Assembly: GCF_008634025.1 (NCBI RefSeq) | Contig: NZ_PDCM01000002.1 | Coordinates: forward strand, 806,001 to 870,000 | DNA from: Streptomyces albofaciens JCM 4342 | Lineage (GTDB): Bacteria > Actinomycetota > Actinomycetes > Streptomycetales > Streptomycetaceae | Direction of reading: 5' to 3' | DNA: 64,000 bases | Shown: positions 53,517-63,010 of the stretch, piece by piece | How positions within the stretch are numbered: position 1 is the first letter of the stretch | Layout of the letters: each line of letters opens with the position of its first letter | The notes under the pieces: generated by a model | Database searches by the model: none | What the model saw: the letters and a program-made list of their open reading frames with translations, nothing else | What the model was told of the DNA's origin: nothing | Translations under genes and position numbers: made by a program

Positions 53517-53826
53517 GCGCCTCGGCCACCAGGCGCTTGAGGTGGCCGTGCTGGAGGCGGTAGACGACTCTGCGGCCGTCCTTGCGGGTGGCCACCAGGC
53601 CGGCCAGGCGGAGTTTGGCCAGGTGCTGGCTGACCGAGGGGCGGGCGGCGCCGGTCGCGGTGGTCAGGGTGGCCACGTCCGCCTCGCCCTCGGTGAGGTG
53701 GTGGAGCAGGGCCAGGCGGGTGCGGTCGGCGAGCAGGGCCAGGACCGCGGCGGCGGTGGCCAGCCGTTCGCTGTCGTCCCGTTGTTGCGCGGGATGTGCA
53801 GGTGCGGTGTGCACGCGTGCGCTCAT
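53470..53826 (-). CDS. ArsR/SmtB-type regulator, probable metal sensor
   Basis: 118 residues. 'AAVLALLADRTRLALLHHLT' begins the ArsR winged helix; 'ARPSVSQHLAKLRLAGLVAT' is the recognition helix and 'RKDGRRVVYRLQHGHLKRLV' the wing. The C-terminal helix has several His ('HGHLKRL', 'ADHKIGQLPPHD') like nickel/cobalt sensors. It lies 26 bp before the stop of the MFS gene's far end on the same strand, downstream of it, so the two form an operon. ATG 53826 preferred; GTG 53832 possible. Confidence 0.85.
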   Translation of the reverse strand: MSARVHTAPAHPAQQRDDSERLATAAAVLALLADRTRLALLHHLTEGEADVATLTTATGAARPSVSQHLAKLRLAGLVATRKDGRRVVYRLQHGHLKRLVAEALNVADHKIGQLPPHD

Positions 53827-53852
53827 GCGCACATGGTAGGCGTTACGGACCG

Positions 53853-55220
53853 TCAGTCGGCGGCGGTCCGCGTGGGCCAGCGGCGGTGGAGGTCGTCGAT
53901 GACGTAGGCGTGGGCGTGCCGCCAGCCGTCACCCGTATGGCGCGCTCCGGCCAGGTGCGGATGGCCGTGGGCCAGGGCGGTGTGGACGTGGGTGAGACGG
54001 TCGGGGTCCGGGGCGGGCCACAGGCGCCGGGCGGCCAGTGCCGCCGCCAGGGCCACCGTGCCGAGGGCGAGGGCGGCGGCCGGCAGGCCGGCTCCGGCGC
54101 CCAGCCAGCCGGCGAGCGGGTACGTCAGCAGCCAGCAGCCGTGCGAGAGGGAGAACTGCGCGGCGAAGGCGGCGTTCAGGTCGCCGGGGGCGGCCGAGCG
54201 GCGCACCAGGCGGCCGGTCGGGGTCATGATCAGTGACTCGGTGGCGCCGAAGGCGGCCCAGGCGGCCAGCAGCGCCGGCCAGGCCCAGCCGCCGGGCGCG
54301 GCCCGGGTGGCGGCGGCCAGCGCGAGGAGCAGGCCCGCGGAGGTGAAGGCGGCGGGCAGCATCAGCGCGCGGTCGCCGGTGCGGGCGAGGAGGCGGGGCA
54401 GCAGGAGGGCGGTGAGGATGGAGCCGGCGCCGTAGGCGCCCAGGGCCAGCGGTACGTCGGAGATGGCGCGGCCCAGATGGTCGCGTACGTAGACGATCGT
54501 GTTGACCATCACCGTCGCGCCGCCCGCGGCCACCGCGAGGGTCAGCGCCAGGAGGGCGCGCAGGCGCGGGGTGGCGAGGAAGAGCCGCGTCCCCCGGGTG
54601 GTGCGGTGCAGGAGGCCGGGGCCGTGGCGGGCGGGTGCGGGGGCGCGGGTGGCGGCGGGCAGGGCGGCGGACAGGACCAGGACGGCGGAGCCGAGGAAGC
54701 CGGCCGCGGTGCCGGTGAACAGCCGGTTGTAGGTGATCCAGGTGAGCAGCGCGGCGGCCAGCGCCGGGGAGAACAGCATCTCCAGGTCGTACGCGAGGCG
54801 GGAGAGCGACAGGGCGCGGGTGTAGTCCCCTTCGCCAGGCAGCACTTGGGGGATCAGGGACTGGAAGGTGGGGGTGAAGGTGGCCGAGGCGGCTTGCAGC
54901 GCGAAGATCAGGGCGTAGACCTGCCAGACCTCGGTGACGAACGGCAGGCCGCACGCCACCGTCGCGCGGACCAGGTCGGCGCCCACCAGCACCGGCCGCG
55001 GCGGCAGCCGGTGCGCGAGCGCGCTGATGACGGGGGCGAGACCCACGTACGCCACCATCTTGATCGCCAGCGCCGTCCCCAGCACCGACCCGGCGTTCGG
55101 ACCCGCGATGTCGTGGGCGAGCAGGCTGAGGGCCACCGTCGCCAGGCCGGTGCCGACCAGCGCGATCACCTGCGCGGTGAACAGCCGGCGGTAGGTGCGT
55201 TGACGGAGTACGGACAGCAT
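53853..55220 (-). CDS. MFS exporter with histidine-rich tail, probable metal efflux
   Basis: 455 residues with 12 predicted helices ('LFTAQVIALVGTGLATVALS' first), including 'GSVLGTALAIKMVAYVGLAP' and 'GVGPLALGAYGAGSILTALL'-like segments. The C-terminal 45 residues carry His at many positions ('HVHTALAHGHPHL', 'GWRHAHAY'), a cytosolic metal-binding tail seen in nickel/cobalt exporters. It is followed by an ArsR-type sensor in the same operon. ATG 55220 is chosen for GGAGGG 4 bases upstream. Confidence 0.85.
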   Translation of the reverse strand: MLSVLRQRTYRRLFTAQVIALVGTGLATVALSLLAHDIAGPNAGSVLGTALAIKMVAYVGLAPVISALAHRLPPRPVLVGADLVRATVACGLPFVTEVWQVYALIFALQAASATFTPTFQSLIPQVLPGEGDYTRALSLSRLAYDLEMLFSPALAAALLTWITYNRLFTGTAAGFLGSAVLVLSAALPAATRAPAPARHGPGLLHRTTRGTRLFLATPRLRALLALTLAVAAGGATVMVNTIVYVRDHLGRAISDVPLALGAYGAGSILTALLLPRLLARTGDRALMLPAAFTSAGLLLALAAATRAAPGGWAWPALLAAWAAFGATESLIMTPTGRLVRRSAAPGDLNAAFAAQFSLSHGCWLLTYPLAGWLGAGAGLPAAALALGTVALAAALAARRLWPAPDPDRLTHVHTALAHGHPHLAGARHTGDGWRHAHAYVIDDLHRRWPTRTAAD

Positions 55221-55364
55221 GTGCCCTCCGGAGCGCGCGAGACGGCCGAGGCGCCGGAACGTCTGGGGGTGCGGCGGTGTGCGGTCGCTCCCACGGTAGC
55301 CAATGCGTGCGCATGAATGCACCTGTTGACGGAAAGCGGTTCGGCGGCCGTCCGGACGCCGCCC

Positions 55365-56486
55365 TCACCCCGCGTGCGCGTCCAGGAACGCGGTCAGGTG
55401 CGGGAAGACGTCCCGGGCACTGTCCTTGCCCATGAAGACGTCCTGGTGGCCGTAGCCGGGGAAGATCCGCAGCCGGGAGACCCCGGGCGCGCGGGCCGTC
55501 AGTTCGCGGTGGCAGACGGGGTTGGAGTCGGCCATGACGTGGTTGCGGTCGCCGGTGGTCAGCAGGAGGGGGGTGGTCAGGCCGGCCGCCGCCTCCAGGT
55601 AGTCGTCGGGCAGGTCGCGGTACGCCGGGTCGCCGGGCCGGTATTTGACGACCCGGCCGGCCCGCACCATCGCCCGGATGTGCCGGTAGTAGTGCACGCC
55701 GGTCGCGCCGAACAGGTCCGCGATCCGCTCGTGGGTCACCGGCGGCAGGTGCGCGTGCTCGTACAGCGCGGGCCGCCCGGAGCCCCACATGGCGCTCACC
55801 ATGTGGCAGGGGCCGGCGCGGCATTCGGGGTGGAAGAGCGACACCAGGCGGGCGATCATGCGGCCGCGGGTGTACGGGGCGTCGTGCGGCCAGGCGGGGT
55901 TGAGGTAGGGCAGGCCGAGCACGTACTCGGTCAGACCGGGGACCGCGTACAGCTTGCAGCGCGACCACCGGGGCACCCGCAGGACGAGCGCGGAACTGTT
56001 GACGACCGCGCTGGTGACGCCGCCGACGAGGCCCGCGGCCAGGCTCATGGCGAAGGTGACGCCGCCCAGGCAGTGCGCGATCACGTGCAGCCGGGCCGCC
56101 GGGCCGATGTGCGCGCGGATCTCGGCGAACGCGGCGGGGAAGTCGTGCAGGGCGACGTCGTCGAGCGTGAAGCGGTGGGACGCCATGTCGTACGGGAAGC
56201 GGTTGCTCATCCGGCTGTCGAGGGCCCAGACGTCGGGGTAGCCGTGGTCGAGCAGGTAGCTGGTGAGGTCCTCGTGCTCGGGCATGACGAACATGTCGCT
56301 GGACGTGGTCAGGCCGTGGACGAGCAGCACCGCGTCGCGCGGCGCGGACGCCGGGGCCGCGGCGGCCGGTGCGCGGCGGTAGCGGGTCAGGGTGAGGCCC
56401 AGTCCGTCACCGGCCGCGAACGGGTGCACGGTGACCTCGGCGTCCCGGACGCCTTCGCCGGTGAACAGGGGAATGCGGCGCTGCAT
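55365..56486 (-). CDS. Alpha/beta hydrolase, likely partner of the GMC oxidoreductase
   Basis: 373 residues. Oxyanion strand 'AVLLVHGLTTSSDMFVMPEH', nucleophile elbow 'VIAHCLGGVTFAM' with Cys in the usual Ser place (GHSxG becomes AHCLGG), and 'GYGHQDVFMG' with the catalytic His. It matches the C-terminal half of long proteins where a cholesterol-oxidase-like GMC enzyme is fused to this hydrolase; 'RRIPLFTGEGVRDAEVTVHP' is the usual joint. The GMC half is at 50248-52575. ATG 56486. It diverges from the LAL regulator. Confidence 0.85.
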   Translation of the reverse strand: MQRRIPLFTGEGVRDAEVTVHPFAAGDGLGLTLTRYRRAPAAAAPASAPRDAVLLVHGLTTSSDMFVMPEHEDLTSYLLDHGYPDVWALDSRMSNRFPYDMASHRFTLDDVALHDFPAAFAEIRAHIGPAARLHVIAHCLGGVTFAMSLAAGLVGGVTSAVVNSSALVLRVPRWSRCKLYAVPGLTEYVLGLPYLNPAWPHDAPYTRGRMIARLVSLFHPECRAGPCHMVSAMWGSGRPALYEHAHLPPVTHERIADLFGATGVHYYRHIRAMVRAGRVVKYRPGDPAYRDLPDDYLEAAAGLTTPLLLTTGDRNHVMADSNPVCHRELTARAPGVSRLRIFPGYGHQDVFMGKDSARDVFPHLTAFLDAHAG

Positions 56487-56566
56487 ACGGCACCCGCCTC
56501 CTCCTCCCCCGCCGTCGGCCCCGTCATTCCTGAGCCGCCACGCCGCGAGAGATTGCCCGAAAAGTC

Positions 56567-56576
56567 GGTATATACC
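56567..56576. promoter_or_regulatory. AT-rich palindrome in the hydrolase/LAL divergent promoter
   Basis: GGTATATACC is a perfect 10-bp palindrome in a short AT-rich stretch (56558-56590) between the hydrolase (start 56486) and the LAL gene (start 56645). It probably holds the promoters of one or both genes and a regulator site. Confidence 0.45.
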
Positions 56577-56644
56577 AAAATATTCCATTGGGGCACCATC
56601 CGCCGTCCATCCGTCCGCCCACCCGACCGAAACCGGCCCGCCCG

Positions 56645-59608
56645 ATGTCCGACAGTTCCCCCACCCCCGACGGCAGCCGCGCGCTCGTCGGCCGCGCGGA
56701 GGTCGTGCGGCTCCTCGGCGCGGAGGCGGAGCGGGCCGCCAAGGGCGACTTCCGGCTCGTGGAACTGACCGGCGACCCGGGCGCGGGCAAGACCCGGCTG
56801 CTCGGCGAGGCCGCCGGGGCCGCGCTCCGGCACGGACTGACCGTGCTGCGCGGCCGGGGCACCGAGTACGAGAACGACGTACCGCTGTCGCTGGCCGTGG
56901 ACGCCCTGGACGACCAGGTGGACCGCCGGGCCGAGCAGGTGCGGGCGGCCCTGGACGCGGAGAGCGCGCGGCTGCTCGCCGAGGTCTTCCCGTCCCTGTC
57001 GGACGGCGGCCCCGGGCCGGGCCCGGCGGCGGCCGGGACCACCGGCCTCAACCGCTACCGCCTGCACCGCGCCGTACGCCTCCTGCTGGAAGCCCTCGCC
57101 GACCCCGGCGGCCTCGCCGTCCTCCTGGACGACGTGCACTGGGCCGACGAGGGGTCGGTGGAACTGCTGTCCCACCTCGCCCGGCACGCGCCCCGGGGCC
57201 CGATCCTGCTCGCCGTCACCTACCGCACCCGGCAGGCGGGCCCCCGGCTCACCGCGGCGCTCGCCGACGCCGCGCCGGGCCTGCGCACCCGCATCCAGGT
57301 CGCGCCGCTCACCCTTCAGGAGGCCGGGGAATTCCTCGGCCCGTCCGTCGGCGTCCGGCGGCGCCGCGCGCTGTACGAGGCCAGCGGCGGCAACCCGCTC
57401 TACCTGGAGGCGCTGGCCCGCTCCGCGCCGGCCGGCGCCGCACCCGCCGGGAGCGCCGCCCCGGCCGAGGCCGACGACGGCCTGCTGCCGGCCGCCGTAC
57501 GCGAGGCCCTGGCCGCCGAACTGGCCGCGCTGCCCGACGGCGCGCGGCTGGCCGCCCAGGCCGCCGCCACGCTCGGCGACGAGTTCGAACCGGGCATGGT
57601 GGCGGTGGCCGCCCCGGCGACCGAGGCGGAAGCCCTCGCGGCCCTGGACGAGCTGGTGGTACGGGACGTGGTGCGCTGCGCGCCCACGCCGGGGCGGTTC
57701 CGCTTCCGCCACCCCGTCGTACGGCACCTCGCGTACGCCTCCTCGGGCGCCGGCTGGCGGGTCGCCGCGCACGCGCGGGTGGCCGCCGCCCTGGACGAGC
57801 GCGACGCGCCCACCGTCACCCGCGCCCGCCACATCGCCCGCTCGGCGCGCTTCGGCGACCTGCTGGCCGTCGGCGTGCTCGTCGAGGCGGCCCGCGCGAC
57901 CGCGTACCACTCCCCCGTGACCGCCGCCCAGTGGCTGCGGACCGCCCTGGACCTGCTTCCGGAGAATCCCGCCGGTACGGCGGCCGGGTCCGCGCCCGAC
58001 CGGCTCGCCCTGCTCGTCGAACTGGCCCGTCTCCAGGGCGTCGGCGGACGGCTCGTCCAGGGCCGGGACACCGCGCTGGAGGTGCTGCGGCTGCTGCCGC
58101 CGGACGCCTGGGCGCAGCGCGCCCGCGCCGCCCGGTTCTGCGCCATCCTGGAGCGGCTGCTGAACCGGCAGGCGGAGGGCCGGGCGCTGCTGCGCGCCGA
58201 GCTGGGCCGGGTGCCGCCGGAGCACCAGGCGGACGCGGTCCCGCTCCACCTCCAGCTGATCGGCGACAGTCTCATCCGCGCCGACTACCCGGCCGCCGCC
58301 GAGCAGCTGGACCGGCTGGCCGCCGTACTGGCCCGGTCCGGGGGCACCGCCGAGGGCGCCGGCGCCGCGCCCGACGACTGGGTGCCGCTGGTGACGCTGC
58401 GGCTCGGCCACGCGTACGGCTCGGGCGACCTGGACGCGGCGCGTGACCTCGCGGGCCGCGCCGAACGGCTGACGCAGGAGGCCACCGACGCCGAACTGGC
58501 CCCGTGGCTGGAGTCGCTGTCCTTCCTGTGCTGGATCGACGCGATGATGGGCCGACTGCCGCAGGCCGCCGCCATGGTCGAGCGGAGCCTGGCCATCGCC
58601 GACGCCACCGGGCAGAGCTATCTGGCGCCCTGGATGCTGACCGCGCAGGCGTTCACGTACGGGCGGACCGGGCGGCTCATGGAGGCCGTGGACCGGGCCG
58701 AGGACGCGGTGGACGCCGCGCGGCTGCTCGGCTCCGACGAGTGCGTGGCCCTGGCCCTGGCCGTCAAGTCGCTCATGGTCCGCTGGACCGGCGACCACGC
58801 GGCGGCGCTGGCGCTGGCCGACGAGGCGATCCGGCACGCCGACGGCCGCCGGGAGTGGTGGGCGCGGCTGGGCGTCCTCGGGCGCGGCCTGGCCCTGGTG
58901 GGGCTGGACGAGGTGGACGCGGGCGGGAGCGAGGTACTGGCCGCGTGCGACGAGTTCGTGTCCCCCCTGCTGGAGCGGAGCTGCCTGCTGGTGGGCTGCG
59001 AGGCGATGGCCGACGCGGAGGCCGAGCGCGGCCGGCCCGGGGCGGCGGCGCGCTGGGCGGACCGGGCCGAAGCGGTGCCGGGCGGCGGCGCGGCGTCGGG
59101 GCACGGGGCGCTGGCGCGGGCGCACGCGGAGCAGGAGGAGGGCCCGGCCGCGGCGGCGCGGGACGCGGGCCGGGCGGCGGAGCTGTTCGAGGCGGCGGGC
59201 GAGCGGCTGTTCGCCGCGCGGGCGTGGTTGCGGGCGGGCACCGCGCACGGCCGCTGCGGGGAGAAGGCCGCGGCCCGTACGGAGCTGGCGCGGGCGGCGG
59301 AGGTGTTCGGCGCGTGCGGGGCGCTGGGGCTGCACGCCCGGACCGTGCGCGAGCAGCGGCGCCTGGGCGTGCGGACCGGGCGTACGGCGGCGCGCGCGGA
59401 CGGGCGGCTGTCGCGGCGGGAGGCGGAGGTGGCCGAGCTGGTCCGGCAGGGTTTCAGCAACCAGCGGATCGCGGAGCGGCTGTTCCTGAGCCCGCGGACG
59501 GTCGAGACGCATGTGGCGCACGTCTTCGCGAAGCTCGGGGTGTCGTCGCGGGCGGCGGTGGCGGGGAAGCTGGCGGGGGCGGGGAGCCCTGAGGAAGCGG
59601 GACCCTGA
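56645..59608 (+). CDS. LAL-family (LuxR/MalT-like) ATP-binding regulator
   Basis: 987 residues. AAA ATPase part: Walker A 'LTGDPGAGKTRLL' near residue 42, Walker B 'LAVLLDDVHWAD' near 162. A long TPR-like helical middle follows. The LuxR helix-turn-helix at the C-terminus is 'LSRREAEVAELVRQGFSNQR' and 'RTVETHVAHVFAKLGVSSRA'. Large LAL proteins are pathway activators. It diverges from the alpha/beta hydrolase and precedes the multicopper-oxidase operon by 152 bp, so either may be its target. The ATG at 56645 has no clear Shine-Dalgarno; TTG 56588 is possible. Confidence 0.9.
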   Translation: MSDSSPTPDGSRALVGRAEVVRLLGAEAERAAKGDFRLVELTGDPGAGKTRLLGEAAGAALRHGLTVLRGRGTEYENDVPLSLAVDALDDQVDRRAEQVRAALDAESARLLAEVFPSLSDGGPGPGPAAAGTTGLNRYRLHRAVRLLLEALADPGGLAVLLDDVHWADEGSVELLSHLARHAPRGPILLAVTYRTRQAGPRLTAALADAAPGLRTRIQVAPLTLQEAGEFLGPSVGVRRRRALYEASGGNPLYLEALARSAPAGAAPAGSAAPAEADDGLLPAAVREALAAELAALPDGARLAAQAAATLGDEFEPGMVAVAAPATEAEALAALDELVVRDVVRCAPTPGRFRFRHPVVRHLAYASSGAGWRVAAHARVAAALDERDAPTVTRARHIARSARFGDLLAVGVLVEAARATAYHSPVTAAQWLRTALDLLPENPAGTAAGSAPDRLALLVELARLQGVGGRLVQGRDTALEVLRLLPPDAWAQRARAARFCAILERLLNRQAEGRALLRAELGRVPPEHQADAVPLHLQLIGDSLIRADYPAAAEQLDRLAAVLARSGGTAEGAGAAPDDWVPLVTLRLGHAYGSGDLDAARDLAGRAERLTQEATDAELAPWLESLSFLCWIDAMMGRLPQAAAMVERSLAIADATGQSYLAPWMLTAQAFTYGRTGRLMEAVDRAEDAVDAARLLGSDECVALALAVKSLMVRWTGDHAAALALADEAIRHADGRREWWARLGVLGRGLALVGLDEVDAGGSEVLAACDEFVSPLLERSCLLVGCEAMADAEAERGRPGAAARWADRAEAVPGGGAASGHGALARAHAEQEEGPAAAARDAGRAAELFEAAGERLFAARAWLRAGTAHGRCGEKAAARTELARAAEVFGACGALGLHARTVREQRRLGVRTGRTAARADGRLSRREAEVAELVRQGFSNQRIAERLFLSPRTVETHVAHVFAKLGVSSRAAVAGKLAGAGSPEEAGP

Positions 59609-59760
59609 GGGGTGCGGGGCCGCCCGGCACTCAGTGGCGCGGGCCTCGGTATCCGTACCGGTTCAGTAGTCGGGCACGTGTTTTCCCCGATGTGGCGCGG
59701 GGCCGCCGGGGCGCACGGTGAAGAAGTCATCTTCCCACCGAGCGGAAAAGAGCCCCCGAA

Positions 59761-61788
59761 ATGCCCGAGCTCATCGAACCCCCCGCCGAAGCGGCCACCG
59801 TCACCGAAACGGCACCGACCGGACCGGCCGCACCGACCGAGCCGGTCGCCCTGGCCGAACCGGCACCCCCGGCCACCCCGGCCGCACCGGCCGAGGCCCC
59901 GCCGATCCGGCAGGTCCCACAGACCCCGCCGGTCCCGCAGGCCCCCGCCGCCCCCGCTCCCCCGCCCCTGACCCCCTTCCTCGACCCGCTGCGCGTCCCG
60001 CCGGTCCTGCGGCCCGAGACCGACCCGGAAACCGGGCGCGCCGAGCTGACCGTACGGACGCGTCCCGTCCGCATCCCGTTGCACTCGCAACTCCCCCCGT
60101 CCCTGATGTGGGCCTACGAGGGCCAGGTCCCCGGGCCGACCATCGAGGTACGGCGCGGCACCCGGCTGCGGGTGTCCTGGGCCAACGGGCTGAGCGGCCC
60201 GTATCCGCTGATCAAGGTGGAGACGCGGGTGCCGGCGAACACCATGCGCCCCGGCTTCGACCACGGGGCGGACACCTTCGACCGCAAAGTGGCCGCGCTG
60301 CCGCCCTGGACGGTGGTGCACCTGCACGGCGCGCGCACCGGCGGCGTCAACGACGGCTGGACCGACAACGCGGTGCCGCCCGGCGAGACCCAGCTCTCCG
60401 AGTACCTCAACGACCAGGCGGCCTGCACCCTCTGGTACCACGACCACGCCATGAACATCACCGCGCTGAACGTGATGACGGGGCTGGCCGGCATGTACTG
60501 GATACGCGACGACGAGGAGGAGGCGCTCGGCCTGCCGGACGGCGTCCACGAGGTCCCGCTCGTGCTGTGCGACCGCAACGTGGACACCGACTGGGACGGC
60601 CGGCCGACCGGCCTGCTCATGCACAAGGTCCTGCGGGACGACCAGGACGTGCCCCGGCCCTTCTTCGGGCCGTACAACGTCGTCAACGGCGTCGTCCAGC
60701 CGCACCTGGAGGTGGCCGCGCGCTGGTACCGCTTCCGGATGGTCAACGGCTCCAACGCGCGCTTCTTCACCCTGCGCCTGTGCCACGAGGACGGGACGCC
60801 GGTGGACCGGGAACTGGTCGGCCGGGCGTTCCACCAGATCGGTACGGACAGCGGGCTGCTGCCCGCGCCGGAGCCGCTGCCGGAGCAGGGCCTGACCCTG
60901 GCGCCCGGCGAACGCGCCGATGTGCTGGCCGACTTCTCCGTCCTGCGCGGCCTGCGCGTGCACTGGGCCGATGCCGCCACCAATCCGCCCGGACCGGCGC
61001 CCTCCCCCGAGGTGCTCCAGTTCCGGGTCGCGGACGAGGCGGTGGACGACCCGTTCACGCTGCCCGCGCGCCTGAGCCCGTCGTACGTACGGCTCAGCCA
61101 CGCCACGGCCCCGGACCACGAGCACCGGTGGATCGTGCTGACCCCGCCGGCCGCGACCGGCATGCCGATGATGTGGGAGATGGAGACCGTCGAGGACGCC
61201 TCGGCGGTGGAGATCCCCAGTGACGGCATCGTGCAGGTGCGGATGCCGGGGCGGCCGCTGCTGACGCTGCGCCGGGTCGCGGAGACGTTCAACGACACCA
61301 CGACGATCATGGCGCGCGAGGGCGGCTGGGAGCAGTGGAACGTCCTGAACCTGGGCGGTCCCGTGCACCCCTTCCACATCCATCTGATCCGCTTCCAGGA
61401 GACCCGGCGGCAGAACTACGACGCCCGCGGTTTCCAGCGGCTCGTCAACGGCGACGGCACGGTCCGCGGATACGGCACCGTCACGCCCGTCACCTTCACC
61501 GGTGAGCTGCCCGTCACCGGCGCCGACCGCGGCTGGAAGGACACCGTACGGGTCGGCGACACCACGCCGGCGCCCGCCGGGTCCGGCCAACTGGTCTCCG
61601 TGCTGGGGCAGTTCGACGGCGGCTCGGGCCGCTACATGTACCACTGCCACATCCTCGAACACGAGGACGAGGCGATGATGCGGCCGTTCACCGTGATGCC
61701 CGGACCGGTGATGGACATGCACCCCGGCATGGCCGGCGGCGGCCACGGCTCCGGGCACGGCTCCGGCCATGGAGGTCACGCGTCATGA
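59761..61788 (+). CDS. Multicopper oxidase, phenoxazinone-synthase-like
   Basis: 675 residues. The first 70 are an Ala/Pro/Glu low-complexity arm without a signal peptide, so the enzyme should be cytosolic. All copper motifs are present: 'VVHLHGARTGG', 'WYHDHAMNIT', 'HPFHIHLIRF' (T1/T3 block) and 'YHCHILEHEDEAMM' with the T1 Cys and axial Met. Cupredoxin order and length fit phenoxazinone synthase/CotA-like oxidases. A 'GGHGSGHGSGHGGH' tail may bind extra copper. Its stop overlaps the first possible start of the DAHP synthase gene, so they are one operon. Confidence 0.88.
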   Translation: MPELIEPPAEAATVTETAPTGPAAPTEPVALAEPAPPATPAAPAEAPPIRQVPQTPPVPQAPAAPAPPPLTPFLDPLRVPPVLRPETDPETGRAELTVRTRPVRIPLHSQLPPSLMWAYEGQVPGPTIEVRRGTRLRVSWANGLSGPYPLIKVETRVPANTMRPGFDHGADTFDRKVAALPPWTVVHLHGARTGGVNDGWTDNAVPPGETQLSEYLNDQAACTLWYHDHAMNITALNVMTGLAGMYWIRDDEEEALGLPDGVHEVPLVLCDRNVDTDWDGRPTGLLMHKVLRDDQDVPRPFFGPYNVVNGVVQPHLEVAARWYRFRMVNGSNARFFTLRLCHEDGTPVDRELVGRAFHQIGTDSGLLPAPEPLPEQGLTLAPGERADVLADFSVLRGLRVHWADAATNPPGPAPSPEVLQFRVADEAVDDPFTLPARLSPSYVRLSHATAPDHEHRWIVLTPPAATGMPMMWEMETVEDASAVEIPSDGIVQVRMPGRPLLTLRRVAETFNDTTTIMAREGGWEQWNVLNLGGPVHPFHIHLIRFQETRRQNYDARGFQRLVNGDGTVRGYGTVTPVTFTGELPVTGADRGWKDTVRVGDTTPAPAGSGQLVSVLGQFDGGSGRYMYHCHILEHEDEAMMRPFTVMPGPVMDMHPGMAGGGHGSGHGSGHGGHAS

Positions 61789-61841
61789 CGCCCTTCGACC
61801 CGGCCCGGCCGAACCGTTCCACCCCTGAGGAGCGAACCACC

Positions 61842-63008
61842 ATGACCACCCCGATCCCCGCCCCGGAAACCCCCCGCATCCGCCACCACGACGGACGCCG
61901 GGTGCGCCCCACCGGCGGCCAGACCCGCGTGCTGGCGGCGGAGAGCCCGGCCCAGCTGGCCGAGCGGCTGCCGCTGACCTACCACGCGGCGCACACCGCC
62001 CTGACCGCCCGGCACGACATCGTGCGGGTCCTCGACGGCCGGGACGACCGGCTGCTCGCCATCGTCGGGCCGTGCTCCGTGCACGACCGCACGGCGGCCC
62101 TGGACTACGCGTCCCGGCTGCGGGACGCGGCCGCCGCCCTGGCCGACGACCTGCTCGTGGTGATGCGGGTCTACGTCGAGAAGCCGCGCTCCTGCCTCGG
62201 CTGGCCCGGCCTGGTCGGCGACCCCGGCCTGGACGGCGGCGCCGACGTCGGCCGCGGCCTGGCCGAGGCCCGGTCCCTGATGCTCGACATCGCCGAGACC
62301 GGGCTGCCGGTGGGCTGCGAATGGGTCAACCCGGTCACCTCGGCCTATCTGTCCGACGTCGTCGCCTGGGGCTGCGTCGGCGCCCGTACGGCGGCGAGCC
62401 AGGTGCACCGTGACCTGGTCAGCGGCCTGTCGATGCCCGTCGGCATCAAGAACGGCACGGACGGCTCGGTCCAGGTCGCGGTCGACGGCGTACGGGCCGC
62501 CGCCGCGCCGCACGCCTTCCTCGGCGCGTCCGCCGCCGGGCCGGTGGCGCTGCTGCGCACCAGCGGCAACCCGGACTGCCACGTCGTCCTGCGCGGCGGC
62601 GCGGACGGCCCCAACTACGGCGCGGCACACGTCCGCCGGACCGCCGGGCTGCTGACCGACGCCGGACTGCCCGCCCGCGTGCTGGTGGACGCCAGCCACG
62701 GCAACAGCGGCAAGCAGCACGAGCGGCAGCACGCGGTCGTCGGAGACCTCGCGGTGCGCGTCGCCGACGGCGAGACCGCGGTGCGCGGGGTGCTCCTGGA
62801 GAGCTTCCTCGTACCCGGGCGGCAGGACCCCGGCGGCCCGTCGCTGGTCTTCGGACAGAGCGTCACCGACGCGTGCCTCGGCTGGAGCGGCACCGCCCGG
62901 CTGCTGCGGGAGCTGGCCGGCGCGGCACGCGCCCGCCGCCACACTTCCTGCCCCCGCCCCCGCCAGGTGGCGGACCCCGGTTCCGCCGCCCTCATGGAAA
63001 GGACCTGA
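61842..63008 (+). CDS. DAHP synthase (class I/AroG-type)
   Basis: 388 residues. 'VGPCSVHDRTAALDYA' and 'RVYVEKPRSCLGWPGLVGDP' are PEP/E4P-binding blocks, followed by 'CEWVNPVTSAYLSDVVAWGC', 'GIKNGTDGSVQVAVDGV' and 'VDASHGNSGKQ'. It condenses PEP with erythrose 4-phosphate to start the shikimate pathway. Streptomyces usually use a class II enzyme for primary metabolism; an extra class I copy in an operon typically feeds aromatic secondary metabolism. ATG 61842 is chosen because GAGGAG lies 9 bases upstream; ATG 61785 overlaps the oxidase stop. The next gene starts after 2 bp. Confidence 0.9.
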   Translation: MTTPIPAPETPRIRHHDGRRVRPTGGQTRVLAAESPAQLAERLPLTYHAAHTALTARHDIVRVLDGRDDRLLAIVGPCSVHDRTAALDYASRLRDAAAALADDLLVVMRVYVEKPRSCLGWPGLVGDPGLDGGADVGRGLAEARSLMLDIAETGLPVGCEWVNPVTSAYLSDVVAWGCVGARTAASQVHRDLVSGLSMPVGIKNGTDGSVQVAVDGVRAAAAPHAFLGASAAGPVALLRTSGNPDCHVVLRGGADGPNYGAAHVRRTAGLLTDAGLPARVLVDASHGNSGKQHERQHAVVGDLAVRVADGETAVRGVLLESFLVPGRQDPGGPSLVFGQSVTDACLGWSGTARLLRELAGAARARRHTSCPRPRQVADPGSAALMERT

Positions 63009-63010
63009 CC

